DNA from: Thalassovita mediterranea
GTDB lineage: Bacteria; Pseudomonadota; Alphaproteobacteria; Caulobacterales; Hyphomonadaceae
DNA: 64,000 nucleotides
NCBI GenBank assembly: GCA_019448215.1
Contig: CP080408.1
Span: forward strand, 2,914,001-2,978,000
Direction of reading: 5' to 3'
Shown here: piece after piece, positions 8,159 through 17,201 of the stretch
How positions within the stretch are numbered: position 1 is the first letter of the stretch
Layout: each line of letters opens with the position of its first letter
Notes under the pieces: model-generated
Told to the model about the DNA's origin: nothing
The model's input: only the letters and a program-made list of their open reading frames with translations
Databases searched by the model: none
Position numbers and translations under genes: made by a program

Positions 8159-8259
8159 GCCTGCGGGCAAGCGAGTTGCCTTTGCGTCACCTCTCGAACA
8201 ATCGTCAGAACTGGCGTTAGATAGCTTTCAGGGATGGAAACCAGGAAGGCTACACGCTC

Positions 8260-9420
8260 ATGGATGGCGGGGCCGCACACACTGAAACCGGCGCAAAGTC
8301 CGGTCTCTCAAGGCGTTGGCAATGGCTGACGGCGCGGCGCATAAGGCTGGCCGTGATTCTGGCGGCCGTTGCGCTTGCTGCCATCTTCCTGTTCCGGTTC
8401 CTGAGTGAGCGTGCGCGCTATGTGGCGACAGCCGATGCGCGCATCGCCTCCGACATGGTGGCGGTCTCGACGGACATTTCCGGGCGAATCACGACGCTTG
8501 CCGTCAGCAAGGGCGACCGGGTCGCGGCAGGCGATGTCATTTTCGAGATTGACCGGCGCGAGGCAGAGCTGGCGCTGGCGCAATACCAGGCCGAAGCTGA
8601 CCGGCTGCGCGCGGAAATCCAGCGCGAGGAAATGCGCGCCAATCTGTCGACATCGAAGGCCGGCAGCGAAGTTGCCGCGCGCCGGGCGGGCACACTGTCA
8701 GCCAGTGCATCGGTGGCCGCCGCCATGTCTGACTTCGAGACTGCGCAGTCCGACTTCACCCGCACCGAAGACCTGTTCGCCCGCGGGCGGGTGACGCAGG
8801 CCGCGCTGGACCGCGCGCAAAATGAACTCGACACGGCGCAGCAGGCGGTGAGGCGCGCCGAAGCCGATGCCGACCGGGCCCTCGCAGAACAGCGCACGGC
8901 GAGCATTGCAGGCGAGGAAGTCGCCCTGATCGAGTACGACCTTTCAGTCCTTCGCGCGGCGCTGCGTCAGGCAGAGGCGCGGGTTGAGGCGCAGGAAGTT
9001 GTCGTTGACCAGCACACGATCCGCAGCCCCATCGACGGCGTGGTGGACGAGCTTTTCTATGATGTCGGCGAGCATTCCCTGCGCGGCTTCCGCATGGCGC
9101 TGGTACACAACCCTGATGCGGCATGGGTGTCGGCGAATATCAAGGAAACCGAGATCAGGCACGTCCAGCCCGGCGCGCCGGTGGCCGTGAAGATCGACAG
9201 CTATCCGGGCCGCGAATTCGAGGGCCGCGTGACGGCGATCAATGATTCGACATTGGCTGAAGCGGCCCTGATGCCGAACCCGAACGCGAATGGCGTCTTC
9301 ACCAAGATCACGCAGCGCATTTCAGTGCGCATCGACCTAGAGGCTGCGGGCGTGCCGCTACGCCCCGGTACGATGGCGACCGTGAGGATCGAGAAAACGC
9401 AAGTCGGGGATGCGGGGTGA
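8260..9420 (+). CDS. emrA: HlyD/EmrA family membrane fusion protein
   Basis: A 386-residue periplasmic adaptor. One N-terminal transmembrane helix (about 29-47) follows a basic stretch (RRWQWLTARRIR); then a lipoyl/barrel-sandwich half (VSTDISGRITTLAVSKGDRVAAGDVIF), a long Ala/Glu/Arg-rich coiled-coil hairpin (about 105-235), the second lipoyl half (HTIRSPIDGVVDE) and a beta-barrel domain. This is the layout of EmrA-type adaptors that link an inner-membrane MFS pump to an outer-membrane channel. Its last codon overlaps the start of the MFS gene (GTGA), so the two are co-translated. Drug range cannot be deduced; the symbol rests on architecture and partner. No TolC gene is nearby. Confidence 0.88.
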   Translation: MDGGAAHTETGAKSGLSRRWQWLTARRIRLAVILAAVALAAIFLFRFLSERARYVATADARIASDMVAVSTDISGRITTLAVSKGDRVAAGDVIFEIDRREAELALAQYQAEADRLRAEIQREEMRANLSTSKAGSEVAARRAGTLSASASVAAAMSDFETAQSDFTRTEDLFARGRVTQAALDRAQNELDTAQQAVRRAEADADRALAEQRTASIAGEEVALIEYDLSVLRAALRQAEARVEAQEVVVDQHTIRSPIDGVVDELFYDVGEHSLRGFRMALVHNPDAAWVSANIKETEIRHVQPGAPVAVKIDSYPGREFEGRVTAINDSTLAEAALMPNPNANGVFTKITQRISVRIDLEAAGVPLRPGTMATVRIEKTQVGDAG

Positions 9421-11063
9421 GCGTCACGTCAGGAACGCCGCGGCCGGGCAGATTTCGCGCGCCGCTGCCCCTGCCCGCTGACATTCCACCGCTTGCCAAT
9501 AGTGCGATCCGCGAGCGGTTTGCCCAGTTTGGCGCGTCCTATCGCTGGCTCCTGCTTTTCTCCATGCTGATCGGGTCCATGTCGACGCTACTGGCGGCGA
9601 CAACGATCAATGTTGCACTGCCCGCCATTATCGGCGCCTTCGGCCTTGGACAGGATCAGGCGCAATGGATGTCGACGGCGTTTCTTGCTTCGTCCACGAT
9701 CGCGATGCTCGCCAATGCATGGGCGATGTCCGCATACGGACCACGGGCAACCTACATATTCGGTATGCTGATGTTCGTCGCGGGCTCCCTGCTCGGCGCG
9801 GTTAGCAACACGTTGGCACTCCTCATCGTGGCGCGCGCGATGCAGGGCATGGCAGCGGGGCTGCTGCAACCCATGTCGATGTTCCTGATCTTCCAGACTT
9901 TCCCAGACAAGCAGCGCGGGACGGCGATCGGCATCTTCTCGATCGGTGTCGTACTAGCGCCCGCCTTTGGCCCGGCGCTAGGCGGGGTCGCGGTAGACCT
10001 GTCGAGCTGGCGGCTCGTCTTTGTCGCGACGGTGCCGCTCGCCCTTCTGGCACTGGCGGCAGCGCCCCTGCTGATGCCCAAGGCCGACCCGGCGCAGCAG
10101 GCAGAAAAGCGCCCGCTCGACTGGCAGGGCCTCATCCTTCTCAGTGTCTCGGCGGTATCCTTCCTGTCCGGCTTTGCGGGCGGCAATCGTGATGGCTGGG
10201 ATTCGGACATCTCGCTCATAAAGTTTTCGGTCGGCTTCATCGCCGGGATCGCCTTTTATTTCTGGGAGCGGCGACATCCCTTCCCTGCGCTGAACCCGAA
10301 GATCTTCAGCTATCGCCAGTTCTGGTCGGCAGGGCTTGTCATCTCGGCGACCGGCATCGCGATCTACGGATCGACATATATGATCCCGCTCTTTGTGCAG
10401 CTGGTGCAGCATTATTCGCCGACGGCAGCAGGCGTGATGATGATCCCGGCAGGGCTTGCCATGGTGATCGGTTTTCCAATTGCGGGGCGATTGACCGACA
10501 AGGTGGATGTGCGTTGGCTGCTCGCCTTTGGCATAATCTCGTTCGGGACTTCGGCCTTCCTGCTGTCGCATGTGACGGCGATGACGCCTTACTGGACGCT
10601 GGTCTTCTGGATCGTCCTCAGCCGCGTTGGCATCAGCTTCTGCATGCCGCCCGCCAACACGACAGCGGTGCGCGCCGTGCCGCCGCCCTTACTGGCGTCC
10701 GCCACAGGCGGCGCTTCCTTCCTTATGCAGATTGGTGGGGCGTTCGGCGTCAATCTGCTTGCCATCCTGCTGCAGAGGCGGCTCATCTTTCATGGCGAGC
10801 ATCTGGCCTCCGGCGTCAATGAAGCGAACGCGCAGCTTTCTTACACGCATGTCCAGATCGCGCGCGAGCTGGAGCGGAGCGGCATGCCGCAACTGCCCGC
10901 GTTTCATTCTGCGTTCGGAGAGCTCGGGCGTCAGATCTCGAATGAGGCCGCCGTCTACGCTTTCCGGGACTGCTTCCTCGTCATCGGTATCTGGTTCGTC
11001 ATCGTGCTTGGCTTTCTGGCCCTGATGCCGAAGCCGAAGCTCGACCCATCGCAGGCGAGATAG
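9417..11063 (+). CDS. emrB: DHA2-family MFS efflux transporter (EmrB-like)
   Basis: A 548-residue major facilitator protein with about 14 helices, typical of the DHA2/EmrB drug:H+ antiporters. The DHA2 motif region WMSTAFLASSTIAM and the motif C-like GVVLAPAFGPALGG are visible. The GTG start at 9417 overlaps the emrA stop by four bases. Together with the adaptor it makes a tripartite efflux pump lacking only the outer-membrane factor. A GC-rich hairpin lies directly after the stop. Confidence 0.9.
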   Translation: MSVTSGTPRPGRFRAPLPLPADIPPLANSAIRERFAQFGASYRWLLLFSMLIGSMSTLLAATTINVALPAIIGAFGLGQDQAQWMSTAFLASSTIAMLANAWAMSAYGPRATYIFGMLMFVAGSLLGAVSNTLALLIVARAMQGMAAGLLQPMSMFLIFQTFPDKQRGTAIGIFSIGVVLAPAFGPALGGVAVDLSSWRLVFVATVPLALLALAAAPLLMPKADPAQQAEKRPLDWQGLILLSVSAVSFLSGFAGGNRDGWDSDISLIKFSVGFIAGIAFYFWERRHPFPALNPKIFSYRQFWSAGLVISATGIAIYGSTYMIPLFVQLVQHYSPTAAGVMMIPAGLAMVIGFPIAGRLTDKVDVRWLLAFGIISFGTSAFLLSHVTAMTPYWTLVFWIVLSRVGISFCMPPANTTAVRAVPPPLLASATGGASFLMQIGGAFGVNLLAILLQRRLIFHGEHLASGVNEANAQLSYTHVQIARELERSGMPQLPAFHSAFGELGRQISNEAAVYAFRDCFLVIGIWFVIVLGFLALMPKPKLDPSQAR

Positions 11064-11095
11064 GCGCGCCGGGCCCGGCTGGGCGTCCGGCGCGC
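11064..11095. terminator. GC-rich hairpin between convergent genes
   Basis: A perfect 9-bp inverted repeat (11064-11072 GCGCGCCGG with 11087-11095 CCGGCGCGC) fills the 39-base gap between the convergent MFS and M16 genes. Neither side has a T tract, so its role as a bidirectional terminator is only plausible. Confidence 0.45.
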
Positions 11096-11102
11096 ACCAA
11101 AT

Positions 11103-13997
11103 TTATTCGTCTGCGGCAGCCTGTTCGACAGGCTGGCCGTGAATATCGAGGACGGTGACCTCCCCGCCCGCGAATTCGGTCACAGGCTCAAGCTGCGTCT
11201 CGCCATCGCCGACGATGACCCAGGTCATCTGAGGCTCTGCGAGATATGCGCTGATCACGCGCTGATACTCTTCCAGCGGCATGGAGAGGAGCGCCTGCTG
11301 TTCCTGTTCCACGAAGTCGACCGGGCGGTCATATTCACTGATTTCATGCAGGATGCCGAGCTTGGCATTGAGGCTCTCAAAAGCGCGCGTGTTCGCCTTC
11401 ACGACCTTCTGACGGGTAAGCTCCACCGCGTCATCGTCAAAGCTCGGGCCGTAATCCTGCAGCATCTCGCGGATCACATCGAGCGACGCCCCCGTCGCAT
11501 TGGCGCGAACGCTTGTGCCGATCCTGAAGGTCTGCGGCTCGGTTCCGTCGCTGAGATAGGAATAGGCGCCGTATGTGTAGCCCTTCTCAATGCGCAAGAC
11601 CTGGGCCAGGTCACCGCTGATGCCACCGCCGAGTTTCTCATTGGCGAAGTCGATAGGCTTGTAGTCAGGATCAGTCGTCGGGACGATCAGCTTACCGATA
11701 TTCAGTACACTTTGTTTCGAGCCCGGCACGTCGATGAAGTAGACTTTGCCTTCATCATCCTGTTCGGCGACTTCATAGTCTGGCCGCGCAATGTCGTCAT
11801 CGGAGAGAAGCTCAGCTACGCCCGCAAAGGCGGATTCGGCGCGGGCCTGTGAGACATCGCCCGCAATATGCATACGCACGTCGCTCGCCAGCATCTGGTC
11901 GAAGTAGGATTTGAGATCATCGAGCTCGATTGCGCTGACGCTCTCTTCTGTGCCGATGCTGAAGCGGCCTTGAGGATGGTCCGCGCCATAGATCAGCTGG
12001 GCGAAAGCGCCAGCGGCGATGTATTGCGGATTGGCCTGCCGGTCGCGGATGGTCGTGAGGGCCGCAGACTTCTCACGCTCGAAGTCTTCTTCAGCCCAGC
12101 GCGGGGCGGAGATCATTTCCTCGATGAGCGCGAGCGTCTCCTCGAAGTTGCGGGCAAGCGAAGTGGCGCTGATCGTGACGCTGGTCGCGCCAGCGCTGAT
12201 GCTGACACCGGAACCAAGCAGACCGATGGCTTGCTCCAGTTCGGCTGGCGTCTTGGTGGCCGTGCCCTCGTTCAGCATTTCAGCGACGAGATTTGCCGTG
12301 CCAACCTTGTCCTGCGGATCGAGCCAGGAACCCGCGTCGAACACAATATCGAACGTGACCAGCGGCAGCTCATCATTCGCGATGCCGAAAAGCTCTGCGC
12401 CTTTGCCCAGAGATGCCTGCCAGACTTCGGGCATCTCGATCAGTGGAAGCTCACCAAAAGGTGGCTCAGAGCGGTCATACTGGCTCGGCGTCTCTTCGTA
12501 GTCAGCTTCTTCGCCTTGCGAGACTTCCTCGCTGGCGACATCTGAGCGGACATTCTCGATCCAGACTTCGGCCTGTTCAGCGCCTTCCAGCGCGAGAGCC
12601 GTTTCGCCCTGCGGCACGAAGCTGGTGATGATGGATGGCTTGTCCTTGATGTAGGTCTCATAGACCCGCATCACGTCTTCAGCCGTTACGGCTCTAAGCA
12701 GCTCAGCCGTGCGGATGGAGTTGGCCGGGTCGCCTGCGAACTCATTATCGGTGGCGAGCTGGTTGGCTTTGCCAAGAACGGTCGAAAGCTCATTATACAG
12801 AATTGTTTCCTGCTCGGCCTTGATGCGCTGCAGGTCAAGCTCATTGACGCCGTTTTCTTCGAAGTCGGCGAGCGCGGCATCGAGGGCAGCCTTCACAGCA
12901 TCAAGATCCGTTCCGGACTTTGCACGTACACGGAACACAAACTCTCCAGCGAGCTCCATGCTGTTATTGTAGGCCGACACGTCCGGGGCGAGCGCCTGCT
13001 CCTCGACGATCTCACGGTAGAGCGGCGAGTTCTTGGTGCCTGCGATCAGACGAGCAAGGACGTTGAGTGCCTGCTCGTCTTCGTCATAGGAGGCGACTGT
13101 CGGGAAGGTCAGGCGAAGTTCTGGCAGCGTCGCGAAATTGTCCTCGAACCAGAAGGACTTCGTCTCTTCCAGCGAGACAGGCATCGGCGTGAGCGGTTCA
13201 ACGTCTGGCCCGCGGCGAATTTCGCCAAACCAGCGCTGGACCTTCTCTTTCATCTCTTCGATGTCGATGTCGCCAACAATGGCGAGCGTCGCATTCCCTG
13301 CCCCGTAATATTCGGTGTAGAATTCCTTCAGGTCATCCAGCGTCGCGGCTTGCAGGTCCGGCAGCTGGCCGATGACGGTCCAGCTGTAAGGGTGGCCTTC
13401 CGGGTAAAGCGCCTTGCGGATGACTTCCTGCGTGTAGCCATATGGCTGGTTGTCGACCCGCTCGCGCTTCTCATTCTTGACGACCTGCTTCTCACGCTCG
13501 AGCGCCGCTTCGGTCACCGTATTGATCATGTAGCCAAGCCGGTCGGAGTCGATCCAGAGGATCTTGTCGACGGCATCTTTCGGGACGACTTCATAATAGA
13601 TTGTGCCGTCTGACCAGGTGCCACCATTGCGGCTGCCGCCCCAATCGGGGATGGCCTTGCGGTTCCAGCCGCGCGGCACGTTTTCGGAATCGTTGAACGC
13701 CATATGCTCAAAGAAGTGCGCAAAGCCTGTCCGGCCCGGACGCTCACGGTTGGAGCCAACATGGACAACGGTGGAGAAGGCGACGATCGGGTCAGACCTG
13801 TCGACCTGCAGGATGACTTCGAGGCCGTTTTCCAGCGTGAATTTCTCAAACGCGATTTCAAACTCAGGTGCTGCGGCGACCTCTTCTGCGACGCTGGTCT
13901 GCGCCTCGGCAGGTCCGGCTTGCTGCGCGGCGACGGTCGCAGGCGCGATAGCCAGAGTGAGAATGGTTGCAAGCGCTGTGCAGGCCCTGAGCTTCAT
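11103..13997 (-). CDS. Periplasmic M16 (pitrilysin) family zinc metalloprotease
   Basis: A 964-residue protease of the insulinase/pitrilysin family made of two M16 repeats. A signal peptide (hydrophobic 5-24, cut near AAQQ) sends it to the periplasm. The inverted zinc motif HxxEH is H94-F-F-E97-H98 in the first half; the second repeat (from about 500) has no such motif and acts as the inactive half, as in the family. An acidic linker (about 485-515, EEVSQGEEADYEET) joins them. Such enzymes degrade peptides; the natural substrate is unknown. Monocistronic, with a 117-base upstream spacer. Confidence 0.9.
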   Translation of the reverse strand: MKLRACTALATILTLAIAPATVAAQQAGPAEAQTSVAEEVAAAPEFEIAFEKFTLENGLEVILQVDRSDPIVAFSTVVHVGSNRERPGRTGFAHFFEHMAFNDSENVPRGWNRKAIPDWGGSRNGGTWSDGTIYYEVVPKDAVDKILWIDSDRLGYMINTVTEAALEREKQVVKNEKRERVDNQPYGYTQEVIRKALYPEGHPYSWTVIGQLPDLQAATLDDLKEFYTEYYGAGNATLAIVGDIDIEEMKEKVQRWFGEIRRGPDVEPLTPMPVSLEETKSFWFEDNFATLPELRLTFPTVASYDEDEQALNVLARLIAGTKNSPLYREIVEEQALAPDVSAYNNSMELAGEFVFRVRAKSGTDLDAVKAALDAALADFEENGVNELDLQRIKAEQETILYNELSTVLGKANQLATDNEFAGDPANSIRTAELLRAVTAEDVMRVYETYIKDKPSIITSFVPQGETALALEGAEQAEVWIENVRSDVASEEVSQGEEADYEETPSQYDRSEPPFGELPLIEMPEVWQASLGKGAELFGIANDELPLVTFDIVFDAGSWLDPQDKVGTANLVAEMLNEGTATKTPAELEQAIGLLGSGVSISAGATSVTISATSLARNFEETLALIEEMISAPRWAEEDFEREKSAALTTIRDRQANPQYIAAGAFAQLIYGADHPQGRFSIGTEESVSAIELDDLKSYFDQMLASDVRMHIAGDVSQARAESAFAGVAELLSDDDIARPDYEVAEQDDEGKVYFIDVPGSKQSVLNIGKLIVPTTDPDYKPIDFANEKLGGGISGDLAQVLRIEKGYTYGAYSYLSDGTEPQTFRIGTSVRANATGASLDVIREMLQDYGPSFDDDAVELTRQKVVKANTRAFESLNAKLGILHEISEYDRPVDFVEQEQQALLSMPLEEYQRVISAYLAEPQMTWVIVGDGETQLEPVTEFAGGEVTVLDIHGQPVEQAAADE

Positions 13998-14114
13998 GAC
14001 ATTTCCTTTGATCGAGTTTGATGCGCCGTAGCGTGCAGCGCGTGGCCGAAGAAGGGCCGATCAAAGGACTGTAGCTTTATTGATTTTCGATGTCACGCGC
14101 CAAGCTGGATATGT

Positions 14115-14765
14115 CTAGACTTTCCCGGAGAGTACGGCTCGCAACACGCTGAGCCGCTTTGACAACGGGCGCGGGGTGGCGTCACGGGCATAGAGCTTAC
14201 GCAGGCGAAAATGGGCAAGCGCTGGCAGGACAGCAGACGCCAAGCGCATGATGGGCGCTGGCGAAGCCACTGTCTCACCCCGGCGCGCCGCAGCAAATTG
14301 GTGTGCGAGCGTTTCAATGTCAGCGCCAAGGTCCTCCGAAGGCGCAACAATGCGCGCCGCACACCGGGCGATTGCGGCTTCCGGCTCAAGGGCGCGGTCC
14401 TTCTGCTCGAAGGCTGTCTCGTATCCTTCGATGATCGACATTAGATCAGTCGTCTTCAGGGTGGCGCGATTCAGCATGACCGCGACCACTGACACCACAT
14501 CATGGGCGCGCGGCGGGCGCCCCTCTTCAAGCTCTGTCAAGGCGTCACGCCACCATTGAAAGCGAATGGCGCCGAGTGTTGGCTCGGTCACAATGAGGCG
14601 GACCCGCGCAAGCTCCCAACAGAAAGCATAAAGCGCGATCAAATCGTTGCGCGCCTCAGCCTGCGCATAGCGGGATGAAAGCCAGCGATCCTCGTCGCCT
14701 GTTCGCAGTCTTCTATCGATATTTGCCCATATTTCAGGGGCCGGCGGGGTGGAACTAATCGTCAT
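14115..14765 (-). CDS. Squalene/phytoene synthase-like protein, NDUFAF6 type (probably non-catalytic)
   Basis: A protein of about 216 residues of the trans-isoprenyl diphosphate synthase fold: the [24 protein letters not shown] segment matches the family's helix 3, and [17 protein letters not shown] the following core. The Asp-rich DxxxD motifs needed for prenyl diphosphate binding are absent (FCWELARVR stands where YAFCRxVDD is expected) and it is shorter than true synthases (about 280-330). This is the profile of the NDUFAF6 group, known in mitochondria as a complex I assembly factor. No carotenoid genes are nearby. Several in-frame ATGs (14786, 14774, 14765) make the start uncertain. Divergent from sodB. 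Confidence 0.7.
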   Translation of the reverse strand: MTISSTPPAPEIWANIDRRLRTGDEDRWLSSRYAQAEARNDLIALYAFCWELARVRLIVTEPTLGAIRFQWWRDALTELEEGRPPRAHDVVSVVAVMLNRATLKTTDLMSIIEGYETAFEQKDRALEPEAAIARCAARIVAPSEDLGADIETLAHQFAAARRGETVASPAPIMRLASAVLPALAHFRLRKLYARDATPRPLSKRLSVLRAVLSGKV

Positions 14766-14827
14766 GGCAACCATATCTGTGGGCAAACGCCTTTATAAAA
14801 GGCAGCAATACAGCAAGGAGTGACCTC

Positions 14828-15433
14828 ATGGCATTTGATCTTCCGCCTCTTCCCTATTCCCGCGATGCGCTTTCGCCGCACGTGTCCGAAGAGACCCTCA
14901 ACTTTCACTATGGCAAGCACCATCAGGCCTATGTGAACAACCTCAACAAGCTGATCGAAAGCACTGACCATGCCAACGCACCGCTTGAGAAGATCATCAA
15001 GGATGCCTCTGGCGACAGCTCCAAGGCCGGCCTTTTCAACAACGCCGCGCAGGTCTGGAACCACACCTTCTACTGGCACTCCATGAAGCCAGGCGGCGGC
15101 GGCAAGCCGACCGGCGCAATCGCCAAGAAGATCGACGAGGACTTCGGCTCCTACGAAAAGTTCGCTGAAGAATTCAAGGCAGCGGGCGGCGGTCAGTTCG
15201 GCTCTGGCTGGGCATGGCTGGTCCTGAAGGACGGCAAGCTCGCTATCCGCAAGACGCCAAACGCCGAGACCCCTGTGACCGAAGACGGCGCTACGCCGCT
15301 TCTGACCATGGATGTCTGGGAGCACGCCTACTACCTCGACTACCAGAACTCGCGCCCGAACTATATGGACGCGTTCCTGGAAAATCTGGTCAACTGGGAC
15401 TTCGCAAACCAGAACCTCGCTGACGCGAGCTAG
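14828..15433 (+). CDS. sodB: Superoxide dismutase, Fe type
   Basis: A 201-residue cytosolic Fe/Mn superoxide dismutase. Metal ligands are H27, H79 (NHTFYW), D162 and H166 (MDVWEHAYY). Gln75 in AAQVWNH is the iron-type position; manganese enzymes usually have Gly there and a Gln later. The full family length is present. AAGGAG at 14815-14820 is 7 bases before the ATG. A terminator follows, so the gene is monocistronic. Iron specificity is predicted from one residue and could be cambialistic. Confidence 0.95.
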   Translation: MAFDLPPLPYSRDALSPHVSEETLNFHYGKHHQAYVNNLNKLIESTDHANAPLEKIIKDASGDSSKAGLFNNAAQVWNHTFYWHSMKPGGGGKPTGAIAKKIDEDFGSYEKFAEEFKAAGGGQFGSGWAWLVLKDGKLAIRKTPNAETPVTEDGATPLLTMDVWEHAYYLDYQNSRPNYMDAFLENLVNWDFANQNLADAS

Positions 15434-15459
15434 TCGAGTTTAAATCGACAGTATTCGAA

Positions 15460-15497
15460 TGGCCCGCTTCCGGTCTGGAAGCGGGCCAATTCTTTAG
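15460..15497 (+). terminator. Rho-independent terminator of sodB
   Basis: An 11-bp perfect GC-rich stem (15461-15471 GGCCCGCTTCC with 15477-15487 GGAAGCGGGCC) with a 5-base loop, extended by one A-T pair, followed by AATTCTTT. The T tract is short but the stem is strong. Confidence 0.75.
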
Positions 15498-15649
15498 CGC
15501 GACATGCAGACCCTTTCGCACCTGCGGAAATTCGGCTATTGCGGCGCCATATGTTCTTCCGGGCAAGGATAAGCGCCCGGTACATAGCCGTCATACGGAC
15601 GGCTCTCACCCCGAGCGTAATTCATCCAATCTCCGGAAAAGAGACAAAT

Positions 15650-17191
15650 TTGACTGATACCGAAAACGAAATCCCGAAGACGACCTTCGCTGCCCTCGGC
15701 CTTGGTCCGAAAATCCTGCAAGCCATCGAAGAAGCCGGCTATGACACGCCAACGCCGATCCAGGCGAAGGCCATCCCGCAGGTCATCCTTGGCGGCGACG
15801 TAACTGGCATTGCACAGACGGGTACGGGCAAGACGGCTGCTTTCGTCCTTCCGATGATCCATCGCCTGGAGCGTGGCCGCGCGCGGGCCCGCATGCCGCG
15901 TACGCTGATCCTTGCGCCAACGCGTGAGCTGGCCGCACAGGTCGCCGAGAACTTCGAAAAGTATGGCAAGAACCTGAAGCTTGAGATGGCCCTGCTGATC
16001 GGCGGTGTGTCGTTCAAGGAGCAGGAACAGAAGCTGATGCGCGGCGTCGACGTTCTGATCGCGACGCCTGGCCGCCTGATCGACCAGTTCGAGCGCGGCA
16101 AGATCCTGCTGACCGGTGTTGAAATCCTCGTCATCGACGAAGCCGACCGCATGCTCGACATGGGCTTCATTCCTGACATCGAGAAGATTTGCGGCCTGCT
16201 GCCGCCGCGCCGCCAGACGCTGCTTTTCTCTGCGACCATGCCGCCAGAGATCAACAAGCTGGCCCAGCGCTTCCAGAAGGACCCGATGAAGATCGAGGTC
16301 GCGCGTCAGGCACAGACGGCAGAAACGATCACACAGTATGTGGTGAAGCTGTCGCGCAATGACGACAAGGCAAAGCGCACGGCGCTGCGCCGCATTATTG
16401 AATCGCGCGAGGTGAAGAACGGCATCGTCTTCTGTAATCGCAAACGCAATGTCGACATTGTGGTGAAGTCCCTGAACAAGCACGGCTTCGACGCGGCTGC
16501 CATTCACGGCGACCTGCCGCAAGCTTACCGCACCCAGACGCTGGACCGTTTCCGCGACGGCGACCTAAAGCTGCTGGTTGCTTCGGACGTTGCCGCACGC
16601 GGGCTCGACGTGCCGGATGTGAGCCACGTCTTTAACTATGCCCCGCCGCCGAAGGATGAGGACTATGTCCACCGTATAGGTCGTACCGGCCGCGCCGGGC
16701 GTACCGGCGAGAGTGTGACGATTGTGACGCCAGAGGACGAAAAGTCCTGGGAAGGCGTGCTGAAGCTGATCGAGCAGGAAGTAAAAGACCTCGACCTGCC
16801 CGGCCTCGCCGAAGAGATCGAGAACCTGCCTGAAGATACGGGCGGGCGTGGACGCGGCCGCGGACGTGGCAGAAGCCGAGATGGCGGCGGTGGTCGCGGT
16901 GGCCGCAGCAGCGGTGGCCGCGGACGCTCGCGCGGCGGCGACAAGGCCCAGTCCGAAGAGGCTGCGCCCGAAAAGCAGGAAGCCAAGAGCAATGACGCGC
17001 CCGAGAAGAAGAGCTCGAAGAAGGAAGAGCGCAAGGATGAGCGGCCTGCAAAGGACGCAAAACCTCGCAATTCCAGATCATCATCGCGCGGCGGGCGTTC
17101 GAACAAATCGGACAAGTCCGAAAAGCTGCAGCCTGCCTCTGACGGCGTCCGCGGCTTCGGGGACGATATTCCGGACTTCCTGAAGCGCTAG
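15650..17191 (+). CDS. DEAD-box RNA helicase, RhlE-like, with Arg/Gly-rich tail
   Basis: A 513-residue helicase from TTG 15650. Motifs in order: Q motif (TPTPIQAKAIP), I (AQTGTGKT), Ia (PTRELA), Ib (TPGRL), II (DEAD), III (SAT), IV-V (GIVFCNRK, ARGLDVP) and VI (HRIGRTGRAG). The C-terminal ~115 residues are low complexity: an Arg/Gly block (GRGRGRGR, GGRGGRSSGG), then Lys/Glu/Ser-rich, ending GFGDDIPDFLKR; this tail is a likely RNA tether. I chose the TTG because GGAAAAGAG lies about 7 bases upstream and the preceding frame (ATG 15539) reads as non-coding Arg-rich sequence. Likely role in ribosome assembly or RNA decay, possibly cold-responsive; not testable here. Confidence 0.9.
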   Translation: MTDTENEIPKTTFAALGLGPKILQAIEEAGYDTPTPIQAKAIPQVILGGDVTGIAQTGTGKTAAFVLPMIHRLERGRARARMPRTLILAPTRELAAQVAENFEKYGKNLKLEMALLIGGVSFKEQEQKLMRGVDVLIATPGRLIDQFERGKILLTGVEILVIDEADRMLDMGFIPDIEKICGLLPPRRQTLLFSATMPPEINKLAQRFQKDPMKIEVARQAQTAETITQYVVKLSRNDDKAKRTALRRIIESREVKNGIVFCNRKRNVDIVVKSLNKHGFDAAAIHGDLPQAYRTQTLDRFRDGDLKLLVASDVAARGLDVPDVSHVFNYAPPPKDEDYVHRIGRTGRAGRTGESVTIVTPEDEKSWEGVLKLIEQEVKDLDLPGLAEEIENLPEDTGGRGRGRGRGRSRDGGGGRGGRSSGGRGRSRGGDKAQSEEAAPEKQEAKSNDAPEKKSSKKEERKDERPAKDAKPRNSRSSSRGGRSNKSDKSEKLQPASDGVRGFGDDIPDFLKR

Positions 17192-17201
17192 CGCATAAGC
17201 G

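Noticed and set aside
14115-14765. Annotation as phytoene synthase
   Set aside because: Both Asp-rich substrate motifs are absent and no carotenoid genes are near.
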